Of a stretch of 20,490 nt of DNA, positions 1-7,672 are shown piece after piece. The first letter of the stretch is position 1; every line of letters starts with the position of its first letter. The notes beneath the pieces were generated by a model. It was not told the DNA's origin, did not search any database, and worked only from the letters and a program-made list of their open reading frames with translations. A program made the position numbers and the translations under genes. The stretch is from Clostridiales bacterium UBA1316 (lineage in GTDB: Bacteria; Bacillota; Clostridia; Oscillospirales; Oscillospiraceae), in the NCBI GenBank assembly GCA_002307055.1, contig DBTM01000021.1:1-20490 (forward strand), written 5' to 3'.

Positions 1-1227
1 TGCTGTATTCAGCAGGGCTACGACGTGCAGGTGTCCGTCCTGATTGACCCGGCGCGTTCGGATTTTTACAATCCCTTTGCTTATCTGCGGGACGATAAGG
101 ATGTTCTCAAGCTCATAACCAACCTGATTAAAAATACTACCCCCAAAATGGCACAGCAAAGCGACCCATTTTGGGAGAAAAGCGAAATTGCCCTGGATTC
201 CGCGCTGATCCTGTACCTGATGCATGAAGCTCCGCCTGAGGAACAGAACTTTGAGACGGTCATGTACATGATTGAAAACGGCGGCGCGCGCGAGGATGAC
301 GACGATTATCAATCGCCGCTGGACCTGCTGTTTGAGGCGCTGGAGGAGGAAGAACCCAATCACATCGCCGTCAAGCAGTACAAGGTTTTCAAGCAGGCGG
401 CTGGAAAGACAGCTATGAGTATTTTAGTAGGAGCCGCCGTCCGGCTGGCCGCGTTCAACCTGCCCGAAATCGCTCGTATGACCAATCACGATACCCTGAA
501 TCTCGGCAGTCTTGGAGAGCGGAAACGGGCGATCTTCTGCGTCATTCCCGACAACGATACCAGCTTTAATTACATTATTGGAATGCTGTATACCCAATGC
601 TTTCAGGAGCTGTACTACCGGGCCGACAAGCTCCACGGCGGGCGGCTCCCGGTGCCGGTACGCTGCATTTTTGACGAATTTGCCAACGTGGCCCTCCCCG
701 ACGATTTTGAGCGTGTTTTGGCGACGTGCCGCTCCCGTGAAATCTCCATCAACATGATTATACAGAACATGGCACAGCTCAAAACATTGTTTAAGGATAG
801 CTGGGAATCCATCACCGGCAACGCGGATTCCTTCCTGTTCCTCAACGGCAATGAGCAGACCTCCCACAAGTATGTCTCTGAGCTGCTGGGCAAGGAAACG
901 CTGGACACCCGGAGCAGCAGCATCACACACGGCTCCCATGGCTCCAGTTCCGTCAGCCGTCAGCAGACGGGCCGAGAGCTGATGACACCCGACGAGGTAA
1001 GGGCGATGGATAACGACTATGCCCTGCTGTTCATTCGCGGGGAACGACCGGTCATGGACAAAAAATATGACATTCTCAAACATCCCAATCTCAAGTTTAC
1101 CGAGGACGGCGGCGCGGAGCCGTATGTCCACACTCCCTGCCCGGACTATTCCATTGATGATCTGGACTTTCCGGTGGAAAGTCTGGACGATGTTGAAATT
1201 TTTGATGAAATGGAGACCGAATCATGA
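1..1227 (+). CDS. VirD4/TraG-type coupling protein ATPase, 5'-truncated by window edge
   Basis: This is the C-terminal 408 residues of a type IV secretion coupling protein, the inner-membrane ATPase that hands the relaxase-DNA complex to the transfer channel. The frame is open from base 1. The first Met in frame, at 25, is internal, and the N-terminal membrane anchor and Walker A lie upstream of the window. Visible are the Walker B segment IFDEFANV (visible residues 223-230) and a following QNMAQLK stretch typical of the TraG/VirD4 RecA fold. The acidic C-terminal tail is common in these proteins. The stop overlaps the next start (ATGA at 1224-1227), indicating translational coupling. Family assignment is firm; only completeness is unknown. 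Confidence 0.93.
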   Translation, partial: CCIQQGYDVQVSVLIDPARSDFYNPFAYLRDDKDVLKLITNLIKNTTPKMAQQSDPFWEKSEIALDSALILYLMHEAPPEEQNFETVMYMIENGGAREDDDDYQSPLDLLFEALEEEEPNHIAVKQYKVFKQAAGKTAMSILVGAAVRLAAFNLPEIARMTNHDTLNLGSLGERKRAIFCVIPDNDTSFNYIIGMLYTQCFQELYYRADKLHGGRLPVPVRCIFDEFANVALPDDFERVLATCRSREISINMIIQNMAQLKTLFKDSWESITGNADSFLFLNGNEQTSHKYVSELLGKETLDTRSSSITHGSHGSSSVSRQQTGRELMTPDEVRAMDNDYALLFIRGERPVMDKKYDILKHPNLKFTEDGGAEPYVHTPCPDYSIDDLDFPVESLDDVEIFDEMETES

Positions 1228-1571
1228 AAAAGAAGCAATTGAAACAAGACACCGTTTCCAGCAAGCGGCAGGCTAGACGAGCCCGCCGTTTTTTTCATGC
1301 GGCCATTGTGACCGCCGCGCTCTGTGCCGCACTCTCCAGCACTGCGCTGGCCGCAGACGATCCGCTGACCATTGTAAACAACATGTCCGATTTTGTGTTT
1401 TCCTGTATTCGCGCCATCGGGATTATTGTACTCGGCTGGGGGGTGGTACAGGTGGGCATGAGCATCCAGTCCCACGATGCCAGCCAGCGCACGCAGGGCT
1501 TTCTCTGCTTGTTTGGCGGGCTGATGATTGCCTTTGCCAAAGAAATTCTGCATATAATCGGTGTGTCGTAA
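1224..1571 (+). CDS. VirB2/TrbC-like small membrane protein (Maff2 family)
   Basis: This 115-residue protein is probably the small pilin-like or channel subunit of the conjugation machine. It has a basic N-terminus (residues 1-24), a signal-like hydrophobic stretch ending in ALAADD (about 25-48), then two membrane segments around residues 58-78 and 92-108 separated by a short polar loop (SHDASQRTQG). That layout matches the Maff2/TrbC-type proteins found just after VirD4 in Tn1549-like elements. The ATG overlaps the VirD4 stop by four bases, so the two are coupled. Two hairpins follow immediately, which may reduce read-through into the VirB6-like gene. Function is assigned by position and topology; there is no catalytic motif to check. 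Confidence 0.8.
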   Translation: MKKKQLKQDTVSSKRQARRARRFFHAAIVTAALCAALSSTALAADDPLTIVNNMSDFVFSCIRAIGIIVLGWGVVQVGMSIQSHDASQRTQGFLCLFGGLMIAFAKEILHIIGVS

Positions 1572-1582
1572 GTCATGGCGCA

Positions 1583-1604
1583 GGGCGGACCGTTCAGTCC
1601 GCCC
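1583..1604 (+). terminator. GC-rich hairpin after the VirB2-like gene
   Basis: GGGCGGAC (1583-1590) pairs perfectly with GTCCGCCC (1597-1604) around a 6-nt loop. There is no T-run directly after it, but the AT-flanked palindrome at 1614-1642 follows within 10 nt. The two together could act as an attenuator or RNA-stability element between the VirB2-like and VirB6-like genes. Confidence 0.5.
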
Positions 1605-1613
1605 CGCTTCTAT

Positions 1614-1642
1614 AAAAAGCGTCTCAAAATGAGACGCTTTTT
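1614..1642 (+). terminator. Palindrome copy 1: 13-bp stem with A- and T-tails
   Basis: A perfect 13-bp stem pairs 1614-1626 with 1630-1642 around an AAA loop, with five As on the left and five Ts on the right, so it is terminator-like in both directions. Its 19-nt core GCGTCTCAAAATGAGACGC (1619-1637) recurs with variation at 6385, 10575 and 16430. It sits between the VirB2-like and VirB6-like genes, 26 nt before the latter's start. Confidence 0.75.
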
Positions 1643-1668
1643 AATCTGAAAATCGGAGGTGAAATTGT

Positions 1669-2508
1669 TTGAGCGATAACTGGATTGCGGGGAATTTGCA
1701 GTCGGCTCTTAATACTTGGAACAGTAAGCTGACAGAGATATGGTCCCTGCTGACCCAGACCCCGCAGACCTTTAAGGGCGGGAACATCTGGGCAACGATT
1801 GTCACCATCAACGGTGGGCTGAAAGCCGTCGGCTACGGTTTGCTGGTGCTTTTCTTTGCCATGAGCATTTTCCAATCCGCAGCCACATTCAAGGATTTCC
1901 AGCGGCCCGAATTTGTACTGAGGCACTTTATTCGCTTTGTTGCCGCCAAGGTAGCCGTGGGCTACGCGATGGATATTATGACCGTGATTTTCTCCATTTG
2001 CGGCGGCGTGGTGCAGTCCATCATGGGAAACGTCGGCCTTATGGCGTCGGCCGGCGTGACGCTCCCAAAGGAAATTGTGAACGCTACGGAGAACGTGGGT
2101 TTTCTCACATCTATCCCTCTGGGGCTGGTCTCCCTGCTGGGAAGCCTGTTTATAACAATCATGTCTTTTATCCTGATTATGACGGTATACGGGCGCTTTT
2201 TTAAAATCTACATGTATACGGCGTTGGCCCCGATACCTCTTGCAAGCTTTGCCGGAGAAGGAACCTCCTTTGCAGGAAAAGCCTTTCTCAAATCCTACGT
2301 CGGCGTATGCATGGAGGGAGCTGTCATTGTGCTGGCCTGCATGATTTTCTCAGCCTTTGCATCCGGCAGCACACCGGCCATTGATACGTCCCTGTCGCCC
2401 GTTACCATGTGCTGGGACTATATTGGCGAGACTATTTTCAATATGCTGGTGCTGGTTGGTTTGGTCAAGGGTTCGGACAGAATCGTCAAAGAGATGTTCG
2501 GAGTGTGA
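1669..2508 (+). CDS. VirB6/TrbL-like conjugation channel membrane protein
   Basis: This 279-residue polytopic membrane protein is probably the VirB6-like inner-membrane channel component of the type IV secretion system. Hydrophobic segments lie near residues 45-68, 92-115, 145-190 (a long or double segment), 210-226 and 250-268. The stretch RFFKIYMYTALAPIPLASF, followed by a glycine-rich turn, is characteristic of the VirB6/TrbL-like proteins of Gram-positive conjugative elements. The start is TTG at 1669, chosen because GGAGGT (1655-1660) lies 8 nt upstream. Its place after VirD4 and the small membrane protein is the usual one. It shares the GC-rich codon use of its transfer neighbours. Confidence 0.85.
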   Translation: MSDNWIAGNLQSALNTWNSKLTEIWSLLTQTPQTFKGGNIWATIVTINGGLKAVGYGLLVLFFAMSIFQSAATFKDFQRPEFVLRHFIRFVAAKVAVGYAMDIMTVIFSICGGVVQSIMGNVGLMASAGVTLPKEIVNATENVGFLTSIPLGLVSLLGSLFITIMSFILIMTVYGRFFKIYMYTALAPIPLASFAGEGTSFAGKAFLKSYVGVCMEGAVIVLACMIFSAFASGSTPAIDTSLSPVTMCWDYIGETIFNMLVLVGLVKGSDRIVKEMFGV

Positions 2509-2550
2509 CGTAACGCCGAACGTAACCGTAGAATAATACTGTTGCATGTG

Positions 2551-2559
2551 TGGTATAAT
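2551..2559 (+). promoter_or_regulatory. Extended -10 promoter for the toxin-antitoxin pair
   Basis: TGGTATAAT at 2551-2559 is a consensus -10 with the extended TGn motif. There is no good -35 at 17 bp, which extended -10 promoters tolerate. It lies 37 bp before the antitoxin ATG, so the pair can be expressed independently of the transfer operon. Confidence 0.6.
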
Positions 2560-2596
2560 TATGGTACGATATAGCCACAGAGAGGAGGGCGAAGTT

Positions 2597-2857
2597 ATGC
2601 CTCAGATTATTCCGATCCGTGATCTTAAAAATACCAGCGAGATTTCTCAGATGTGCGCCTCTACAAACGAGCCTATTTTCATCACGAAGAACGGTTACGG
2701 CGATATGGTTATTATGAGCATGAAAGCCTACGAGGAAAAAATGTATATGCTCGATGTGTACGCCAAGCTTGCGGAAGCTGAAACTCAGGTAAAGGAAGGC
2801 AAAGTGCTCGACGCCGACGCTTCCCTGAAAGAGCTCAGGAGCAAGTACAATGTATAA
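2597..2857 (+). CDS. Phd/YefM-type antitoxin
   Basis: This 86-residue antitoxin would neutralise the toxin encoded directly downstream and probably bind its own promoter. The N-terminal half (IIPIRDLKNTSEISQMC, then EPIFITKNGYGDMVIMSMKAYE) is the typical Phd/YefM fold with the ITKNG-type turn. The C-terminal half is charged and helical, as expected for the toxin-wrapping tail. The ATG at 2597 is preferred over the earlier in-frame start at 2546, because AGGAGGG (2582-2588) lies at good spacing and because the family begins with this segment. It overlaps the toxin start by 8 nt. The pair sits inside the transfer gene set and may stabilise the element in its host. Confidence 0.85.
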   Translation: MPQIIPIRDLKNTSEISQMCASTNEPIFITKNGYGDMVIMSMKAYEEKMYMLDVYAKLAEAETQVKEGKVLDADASLKELRSKYNV

Positions 2858-3158
2858 GCTGGTTGTAACGGAGTTGGCCGACGGTGATCTTGACAGCATC
2901 GTCGCCTATATTACCGGACAGCTTGCAAATCCGACGGCGGCGGGACACCTTCTTGACGAGGTGGGCGAATGCTATGCTAATCTCAAGAACCAGCCGTTTA
3001 TGTATGAGTTGTCACGCGATGAGCGGCTTGCCGCCGAAGGGTATCGCAAAGCGGTGATCGGCAGCTATGTCATGCTCTATAAGGTGGGTGAAGCTGTAAA
3101 AACCGTCACCGTTTACCGCTTCTTCTACGGTCCGCGTGATTATACAAAACTGATATAA
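2850..3158 (+). CDS. RelE/ParE-family toxin
   Basis: This 102-residue protein of the RelE/ParE superfamily begins with the typical MYKLVVTELADGDLDSIVAYI, with two helices after the first strand. It ends with the strand pair around KAVIGSYVMLYKVGEAVKTVTVYRFFYGPRDY that forms the RelE/ParE core. RelE members cleave mRNA on the ribosome and ParE members poison gyrase; sequence inspection alone does not separate the two. The YRFFYGPRDY ending is common in both. The ATG overlaps the antitoxin gene by 8 nt, the usual coupled arrangement. A strong terminator (3175-3204) closes the unit. Confidence 0.87.
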   Translation: MYKLVVTELADGDLDSIVAYITGQLANPTAAGHLLDEVGECYANLKNQPFMYELSRDERLAAEGYRKAVIGSYVMLYKVGEAVKTVTVYRFFYGPRDYTKLI

Positions 3159-3174
3159 ACTATAAGCCGAGAAG

Positions 3175-3204
3175 AAAGGCGGGCCGTTTGATGGCCCGCC
3201 TTTT
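3175..3204. terminator. Bidirectional intrinsic terminator
   Basis: AAAGGCGGGCC (3175-3185) pairs perfectly with GGCCCGCCTTT (3193-3203) around a 7-nt loop, with a T-run on the plus strand and As on the left for the minus strand. It lies between the convergent toxin gene and the reverse-strand membrane protein gene and can end both transcripts. Confidence 0.85.
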
Positions 3205-3213
3205 CCAATCTTC

Positions 3214-3585
3214 CTATCTGTCATATTCCAGAATGGGAACGCCGTTTTTGACTGTGAAGTGGTAGTCCTCCGGGGATAGTCCTTGTTCTCTGGCAAGCTG
3301 GACTTGATTAAGGAAGGCACTCTTGATCCTGTGTTCCTCCCGGAAGTGACGAATAAGCGGCGTAATCCATACGGCCAGCGTTCCGGCGGTGATTGCGGCC
3401 AGAAGTCCGATGGAGAGCATTTCATGCGCAGCAGCCCAGCCGGGGAAGAAAAACCTGACCGCAAGCAGATACAGAATAAGCGGCAGCAAACGGAGTTTCA
3501 CCAGCAGGCGGAGTACCAGACGAAAGGCCACAGGAAGCAGCATGAGAATCAAGATTATGAATAATATTTGTTTGAACGGGCTCAT
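3214..3585 (-). CDS. Small membrane protein of unknown function
   Basis: This 123-residue protein is on the strand opposite to the transfer genes. Residues 6-46 are very hydrophobic and rich in Leu, Ile and Val with interspersed Arg, and probably form one or two membrane segments. A further segment lies near residues 56-78, followed by a charged cytosolic-looking tail (HFREEHRIKSAF...ILEYDR). The start is the ATG at 3585, with GGAGGT seven bases upstream; a Met five codons earlier overlaps that ribosome binding site and is unlikely. I do not recognise a named family. Its position between the TA pair and the PrgI gene, divergent from PrgI, suggests a separately regulated accessory gene of the element. 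Confidence 0.6.
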   Translation of the reverse strand: MSPFKQILFIILILMLLPVAFRLVLRLLVKLRLLPLILYLLAVRFFFPGWAAAHEMLSIGLLAAITAGTLAVWITPLIRHFREEHRIKSAFLNQVQLAREQGLSPEDYHFTVKNGVPILEYDR

Positions 3586-3603
3586 ATTGGATACCTCCAT
3601 TAT

Positions 3604-3644
3604 GTGAGAATTTAGTTAGGATTTTCCTACTAATATTATCTCAC
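3604..3644. promoter_or_regulatory. Imperfect palindrome in the divergent intergenic gap
   Basis: The outer arms GTGAGA (3604-3609) and TCTCAC (3639-3644), and inner arms resembling TAGT-AGGA / TCCTACTA, form a long interrupted inverted repeat. It lies between the minus-strand membrane protein gene and the plus-strand PrgI gene. The position fits an operator controlling two divergent promoters or an RNA hairpin in the PrgI leader. No clear -35/-10 pair was found beside it. Confidence 0.45.
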
Positions 3645-3690
3645 GTAGCCCAAAAAGTGTCAAAAAATCGCAAATGAGGTGAAAAACACG

Positions 3691-4035
3691 ATGGAAATTA
3701 AAATCCCGAAAGAAGTCCGACAACACAAGGAGACAATTTTTTTTGGGCTGTCTGCCCGTCAATTTTTTTGCTCCGTATTGGCCGTGGGCGCCGCCGTCAG
3801 CATCTATCTCGGATTGCGCGGCGTGCTGGGGCAGGAAACGGTGAGCTGGTTTTGTATCGTCGGCGCGGCCCCGGTTGCCGTGGCCGGCTTTTTTCATTTT
3901 AACGGCATGACTTTTGAAGAGTTCGCGTGGGCATTCGTCAAATCCCAGCTCCTTTGCGCCGCCCCGCGTCCGTTCTGTGCAGAAAATTATTACTACAAGG
4001 CCCTGGGCCGTAAGGAGGCAAACGACTATGATTAA
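3691..4035 (+). CDS. PrgI-family conjugation membrane protein
   Basis: This 114-residue protein of the PrgI family is a VirB3-like partner of the VirB4 ATPase in Gram-positive type IV secretion. The N-terminus EIKIPKEVRQHKETIFFGLS is the family signature (IPKEI-like, then KxxxFGLT-like). Two membrane helices follow at about residues 24-43 and 52-68, then a C-terminal tail with PRPFCAENYYY. The ATG at 3691 is chosen because GAGGTG (3676-3681) is correctly spaced; a GTG at 3679 would destroy that site. The gene overlaps VirB4 by 8 nt, which supports joint expression and function. Confidence 0.88.
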   Translation: MEIKIPKEVRQHKETIFFGLSARQFFCSVLAVGAAVSIYLGLRGVLGQETVSWFCIVGAAPVAVAGFFHFNGMTFEEFAWAFVKSQLLCAAPRPFCAENYYYKALGRKEANDYD

Positions 4036-6364
4036 AACTCTGACCGCGGCTAACCATAGTGAACGGGAACGTTTTAGCATACCCCGCAGCGTTCAGCAGT
4101 CCATTCCCATCAGACGGATTTACCCGGACGGGATCTGGCAGGTCGGCGGCAAATTCAGCCGGACATGGCGGTTCGCGGATATCAACTACGCCGTGGCAAG
4201 CCACGACGACCAGACGGAGCTGTTTCTGGCCTACTGCGGCGTGCTCAATGCGCTACCCACCGACGCCACAACGAAAATCACCATCAGCAACCGCCGTTTA
4301 AACGCCGACGATTTTCGGCGTACCGTCCTAATGCGGGAACGGGACGACCTAATGGACCAGTATCGCCGGGAGTACAACGGCATCCTCACCGGCAAGGCTG
4401 CAGAGAGCAATAATCTTGTACAGGAAAAGTACGTCACTATTTCCGTTGCCCGGCGCGGTGTAGAGGAGGCCCACACCTTTTTTAACCGTGTGGATAACGA
4501 TTTGGGCAAAAGCTTCGGCAAGCTGGATTCCGGTACCCGTCCGCTTTCCAGCACCGACCGCCTGCGCATCCTTCACGACTTTTTCCGCCCCGGCGACGAA
4601 CAGTGTTTTCACTTTGATCTGGAGGAAACCATCCGGAAGGGCCACGACTACCGGGACTATATCTGCCCGGACGGGCTCAAGTTCAAAGCTGATCATTTTG
4701 AAATGGGCGGCAAGGTGGGGCGCGTCCTGTTCCTGCGGGAATTTGCCAGTTACATCAAGGATAGTATGATTACGGAGCTGTCCGACTTCTCCCGGAACCT
4801 CATGCTGTCGGTGGATATTCTGCCTATCCCCACCGACGAGGCGGTGAAGGAAATGCAGAGCCGCATTCTCGCCATCGAGACCGATATTACCCGCTGGCAA
4901 CAGAAACAGAACGCCAACAACAACTTTACCGCCGCCGTTCCCTATGATCTGGAGCAGCTACGGACGGAAGCAAAGGAATTTCTGGACGATCTGTCCACCC
5001 GCGACCAGCGCATGATGTTCGGCACCGTGACGCTTGTCCATGTGGCCGATACGCTGGAACAGCTTGACGCCGACACGGAAACCCTGCTTTCCGTTGGACG
5101 CAAGCACCTGTGTCAGTTCGCACCCCTGCGCTATCAGCAGGAGGACGGATTGAATACCGCCCTGCCTTACGGCCTGCGCCGCATTCGCGCCATGCGCACC
5201 CTGACCACGGAAAGCACGGCGGTGCTAATGCCTTTTAGCGTACAGGAGATACAGGATAAGGGCGGCATTTACTACGGCGTAAACGCTATTTCCAAGAACC
5301 TGCTAATCTGTAATCGCAAACAACTTATGAATCCTCACGCTTTCTGGCTGGGCGTGTCCGGCTCCGGTAAATCCTTTGCCGCCAAGGAGGAAATCGTGTC
5401 CGTGGCTCTCTCCACGGATGATGATATAATTTTAGTGGACCCCGAGCGAGAGTACGGAAATCTTGTCGCAGCCCTGGCTCCGCTGGGAGCGCAAACTGTC
5501 AATATCTCGGCCACCAGCTCCAATTATATTAACGCGATGGATATGGCGGAGGACTACGGGGACGGCAAGAACCCGGTTGTCCTCAAAAGCGAGTTCGTCA
5601 TGTCGTTGTGTGAACAGCTCATGGGGGCCGGGCAGCTTTCAGCAAAGGATAAATCCATCATCGACCGATGTACGGCCAACGTCTACCGGACTTACATGAA
5701 ACGAGCCTGCAAGGGCCAGCCGCCTACGCTCCGTGAGTTTTACAATGAGCTGAAAAAGCAGCCTGAACCGGAGGCACAGGGTATCGCACTCTCGCTGGAG
5801 CTGTTTACATCGGGCAGTCTTAACGTCTTTGCCCATCAGTCCAACATCGATGTCAACAGCCGCATTCTCAACTTCGACCTCTATGATCTGGGCGAAAACC
5901 TGAAACCGTTAGGGCTGCTGGTCATGCTGGATTCTATTCTGAACCGCGTAATACGAAATCGCCAAAAGGGGCGCTATACTCATATCTACATTGATGAAAT
6001 CTATCTCTTTTTCACCACGGAATACTCCGCATCCTTCCTGTATAAATGCTGGAAGCGGTTTAGAAAGTACGGCGGCATAGTGACCGGAATTACGCAGAAT
6101 GTAGAAGAATGCCTGCGCTCAGACACCGCCCGGCTCATGCTGGCAAACTCGGAATTTCTCATGCTCTTCAATCAGGCGGCCACGGACCGTAGAGAGCTTG
6201 CTAAGCTCCTGAATATCTCTCCCACCCAAATGTCCTATATCACCAACGCCGACGCCGGACACGGGCTGGTCAAGGTGGGTGGCTCTATTGTGCCGTTTAT
6301 AAACGAGTTTCCCCGCGACACCGAGCTATACCGTCTGATGACTACGACCCCCGGCGAAGGCTAA
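4028..6364 (+). CDS. VirB4-type conjugation ATPase
   Basis: This 778-residue VirB4-family ATPase powers assembly and substrate movement in the transfer channel at the membrane. The N-terminal half is the VirB4 partner-binding region. Walker A is GVSGSGKS at residues 442-449 and Walker B is HIYIDEIYLFF at 652-662. A downstream TGITQNVEE segment and a C-terminal arginine-containing region complete the RecA-like fold. Length is normal for Gram-positive members. The ATG at 4028 has AAGGAGG (4012-4018) upstream and overlaps the PrgI stop by 8 nt; longer in-frame starts inside PrgI are not used. All key motifs are intact, so it is probably functional. A long hairpin follows at once. Confidence 0.95.
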   Translation: MIKTLTAANHSERERFSIPRSVQQSIPIRRIYPDGIWQVGGKFSRTWRFADINYAVASHDDQTELFLAYCGVLNALPTDATTKITISNRRLNADDFRRTVLMRERDDLMDQYRREYNGILTGKAAESNNLVQEKYVTISVARRGVEEAHTFFNRVDNDLGKSFGKLDSGTRPLSSTDRLRILHDFFRPGDEQCFHFDLEETIRKGHDYRDYICPDGLKFKADHFEMGGKVGRVLFLREFASYIKDSMITELSDFSRNLMLSVDILPIPTDEAVKEMQSRILAIETDITRWQQKQNANNNFTAAVPYDLEQLRTEAKEFLDDLSTRDQRMMFGTVTLVHVADTLEQLDADTETLLSVGRKHLCQFAPLRYQQEDGLNTALPYGLRRIRAMRTLTTESTAVLMPFSVQEIQDKGGIYYGVNAISKNLLICNRKQLMNPHAFWLGVSGSGKSFAAKEEIVSVALSTDDDIILVDPEREYGNLVAALAPLGAQTVNISATSSNYINAMDMAEDYGDGKNPVVLKSEFVMSLCEQLMGAGQLSAKDKSIIDRCTANVYRTYMKRACKGQPPTLREFYNELKKQPEPEAQGIALSLELFTSGSLNVFAHQSNIDVNSRILNFDLYDLGENLKPLGLLVMLDSILNRVIRNRQKGRYTHIYIDEIYLFFTTEYSASFLYKCWKRFRKYGGIVTGITQNVEECLRSDTARLMLANSEFLMLFNQAATDRRELAKLLNISPTQMSYITNADAGHGLVKVGGSIVPFINEFPRDTELYRLMTTTPGEG

Positions 6365-6372
6365 AGTAAAGG

Positions 6373-6415
6373 GTATCCATAAATGCGTCTCGATTTGAGA
6401 CGCATTTATGGATAC
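6373..6415. terminator. Palindrome copy 2: 19-bp perfect stem after VirB4
   Basis: Bases 6373-6391 pair perfectly with 6397-6415 around a GATTT loop. The inner 19 nt (GCGTCTCGATTTGAGACGC, 6385-6403) belong to the dispersed family also seen at 1619, 10575 and 16430. There is no T-run, so it may be a protein-binding site or RNA processing/stability hairpin rather than a classical terminator. It marks the change from GC-rich transfer DNA to AT-rich cargo. Confidence 0.75.
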
Positions 6416-6561
6416 TGATCTGCCTATTCAGTTCTACTAACTTCCGATTAAACGTACAGTCATGCACAAAGTAATGGAAATATGTTGTAACGTGTGCTAT
6501 AGTAAATATAAAACAAGGGTTGGAATTACTGGATATTTGTAATATGTAACGAGGGATTTGT

Positions 6562-7412
6562 ATGTCACCAGCTGAAGAAAAGAAACAAGTTGAAAAATAT
6601 GTTGAGGAACAATGTGGAGGCAACACAAAAGTCATTCATTCAAAGCCCGAGCAAACATACACCGAACTTGGTTTAGTGTAACAATATGGAATGTAAAAAC
6701 CGATAATGATGGAGCATGGTGGGTAGTTCAAGGTGACCTTCCAATGAATTTATATTCTCAAGATAAGGCATATTATTTTTCGACTGATGAAGTTTTCTCA
6801 TTCCATTTGGGTATCATGCTACGGCTAATGAATGATGATTCAAGGAGCGCTGAAAGCTTTATCGAATTTATATCTAATGGTACTCAATTATCTATGACCT
6901 TGAAGAGAAAATTGTTTTTAGCTTCAGAAAAGTTGAATGCAGCAGTTGAAACAGAAGAAATACAATCAGTAGGAGTTATGTGTCGTGAAACATTAATCGA
7001 ACTAATAAATTACGTTTACGACAGTGATTCCTTTGATGGTGAAGATGCATATAGGAAATCAGATGTTAAAAATCGCGGAGAGTTAGTAATTGATAAGTAC
7101 CTTACTGGTCCCGAGAACGCTGAACTGAGGAAACATGTTAAAAATCTACTAAATGGTGCGTGGGATTATTCAAATTCCATTACACATTCAACTTCAAAGT
7201 CAAAGTATGAAGCTTCAATTTGTCTTACTATGACAGTGGCGTTAGTTTCGTCATTCGAAAATTTACTAAATAAATATTTTGATCCTATAGCTGGTCTAAA
7301 ATGTAAAAAATGTGGAAGTAGAAGGTTGAGTGTTGCGAAAAATGATGAAACAAGTGATCTACTCATTATTTGTGAGAATTGTCGGTATGGTTTCTTAAAA
7401 AGCAGTAAATAA
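6562..7412 (+). pseudogene. Frameshifted HEPN-like/zinc-ribbon gene (cargo)
   Basis: The start is ATG 6562 with GAGGG 6 nt upstream and an extended -10 (TGCTATAGT, 6495-6503). That frame reads 39 codons (MSPAEEKKQVEKYVEEQCGG...) and stops at TAA 6679. The next frame (-1) carries on from about 6676 with VTIWNVKTDNDGAWWVVQGD and runs to 7412. Joining the frames by a -1 shift at 6673-6678 gives a smooth product of about 283 residues, so one base appears to be missing. The middle (CRETLIELINYVY ... NSITHSTSK) resembles HEPN-like helical domains. The C-terminus has two CxxC knuckles (CKKC, CENC) of a zinc ribbon. It is AT-rich, unlike the transfer genes. Sequencing error, true decay or programmed shift are all possible; no classical slippery heptamer is visible. 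Confidence 0.65.
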
Positions 7413-7672
7413 GAAATAAAGGCTCTCAATGAGCACAATGGGCAACTAAAATACTGTTGCAAACTTTGCCTAAATCTATAAACTGGACTTGCTCGGGGAT
7501 CTGGCCGTTGGGGCCTGCTAATATCAAATGGGAAGTCCATTAACAAGGCTTTAAAATTGGCACATTTATGATTAACCCATTTTAACGGGGATACGTTTGA
7601 TATCGACAAAAGCGGAGCAATATGTAATTTGAGAATTTTAAACATTGTTCTATTGTTGGAGGAAGTAAACAT
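7413..7672. other. 260-nt gap in the AT-rich cargo, no gene supported
   Basis: Neither strand gives a convincing gene. One plus-strand frame near 7522-7675 has a long run interrupted by a single TGA (GKSINKALKLAHL then LTHFNGDTFDIDKSG), which could be a decayed coding remnant. It also holds the leader of the DUF3825-like gene with its GGAGGA site. Confidence 0.4.

Noticed and set aside
424..1131. Long minus-strand reading frame opposite VirD4
   Set aside because: It mirrors a well-supported coding frame in GC-rich DNA, has no ribosome binding site and no recognisable domain.
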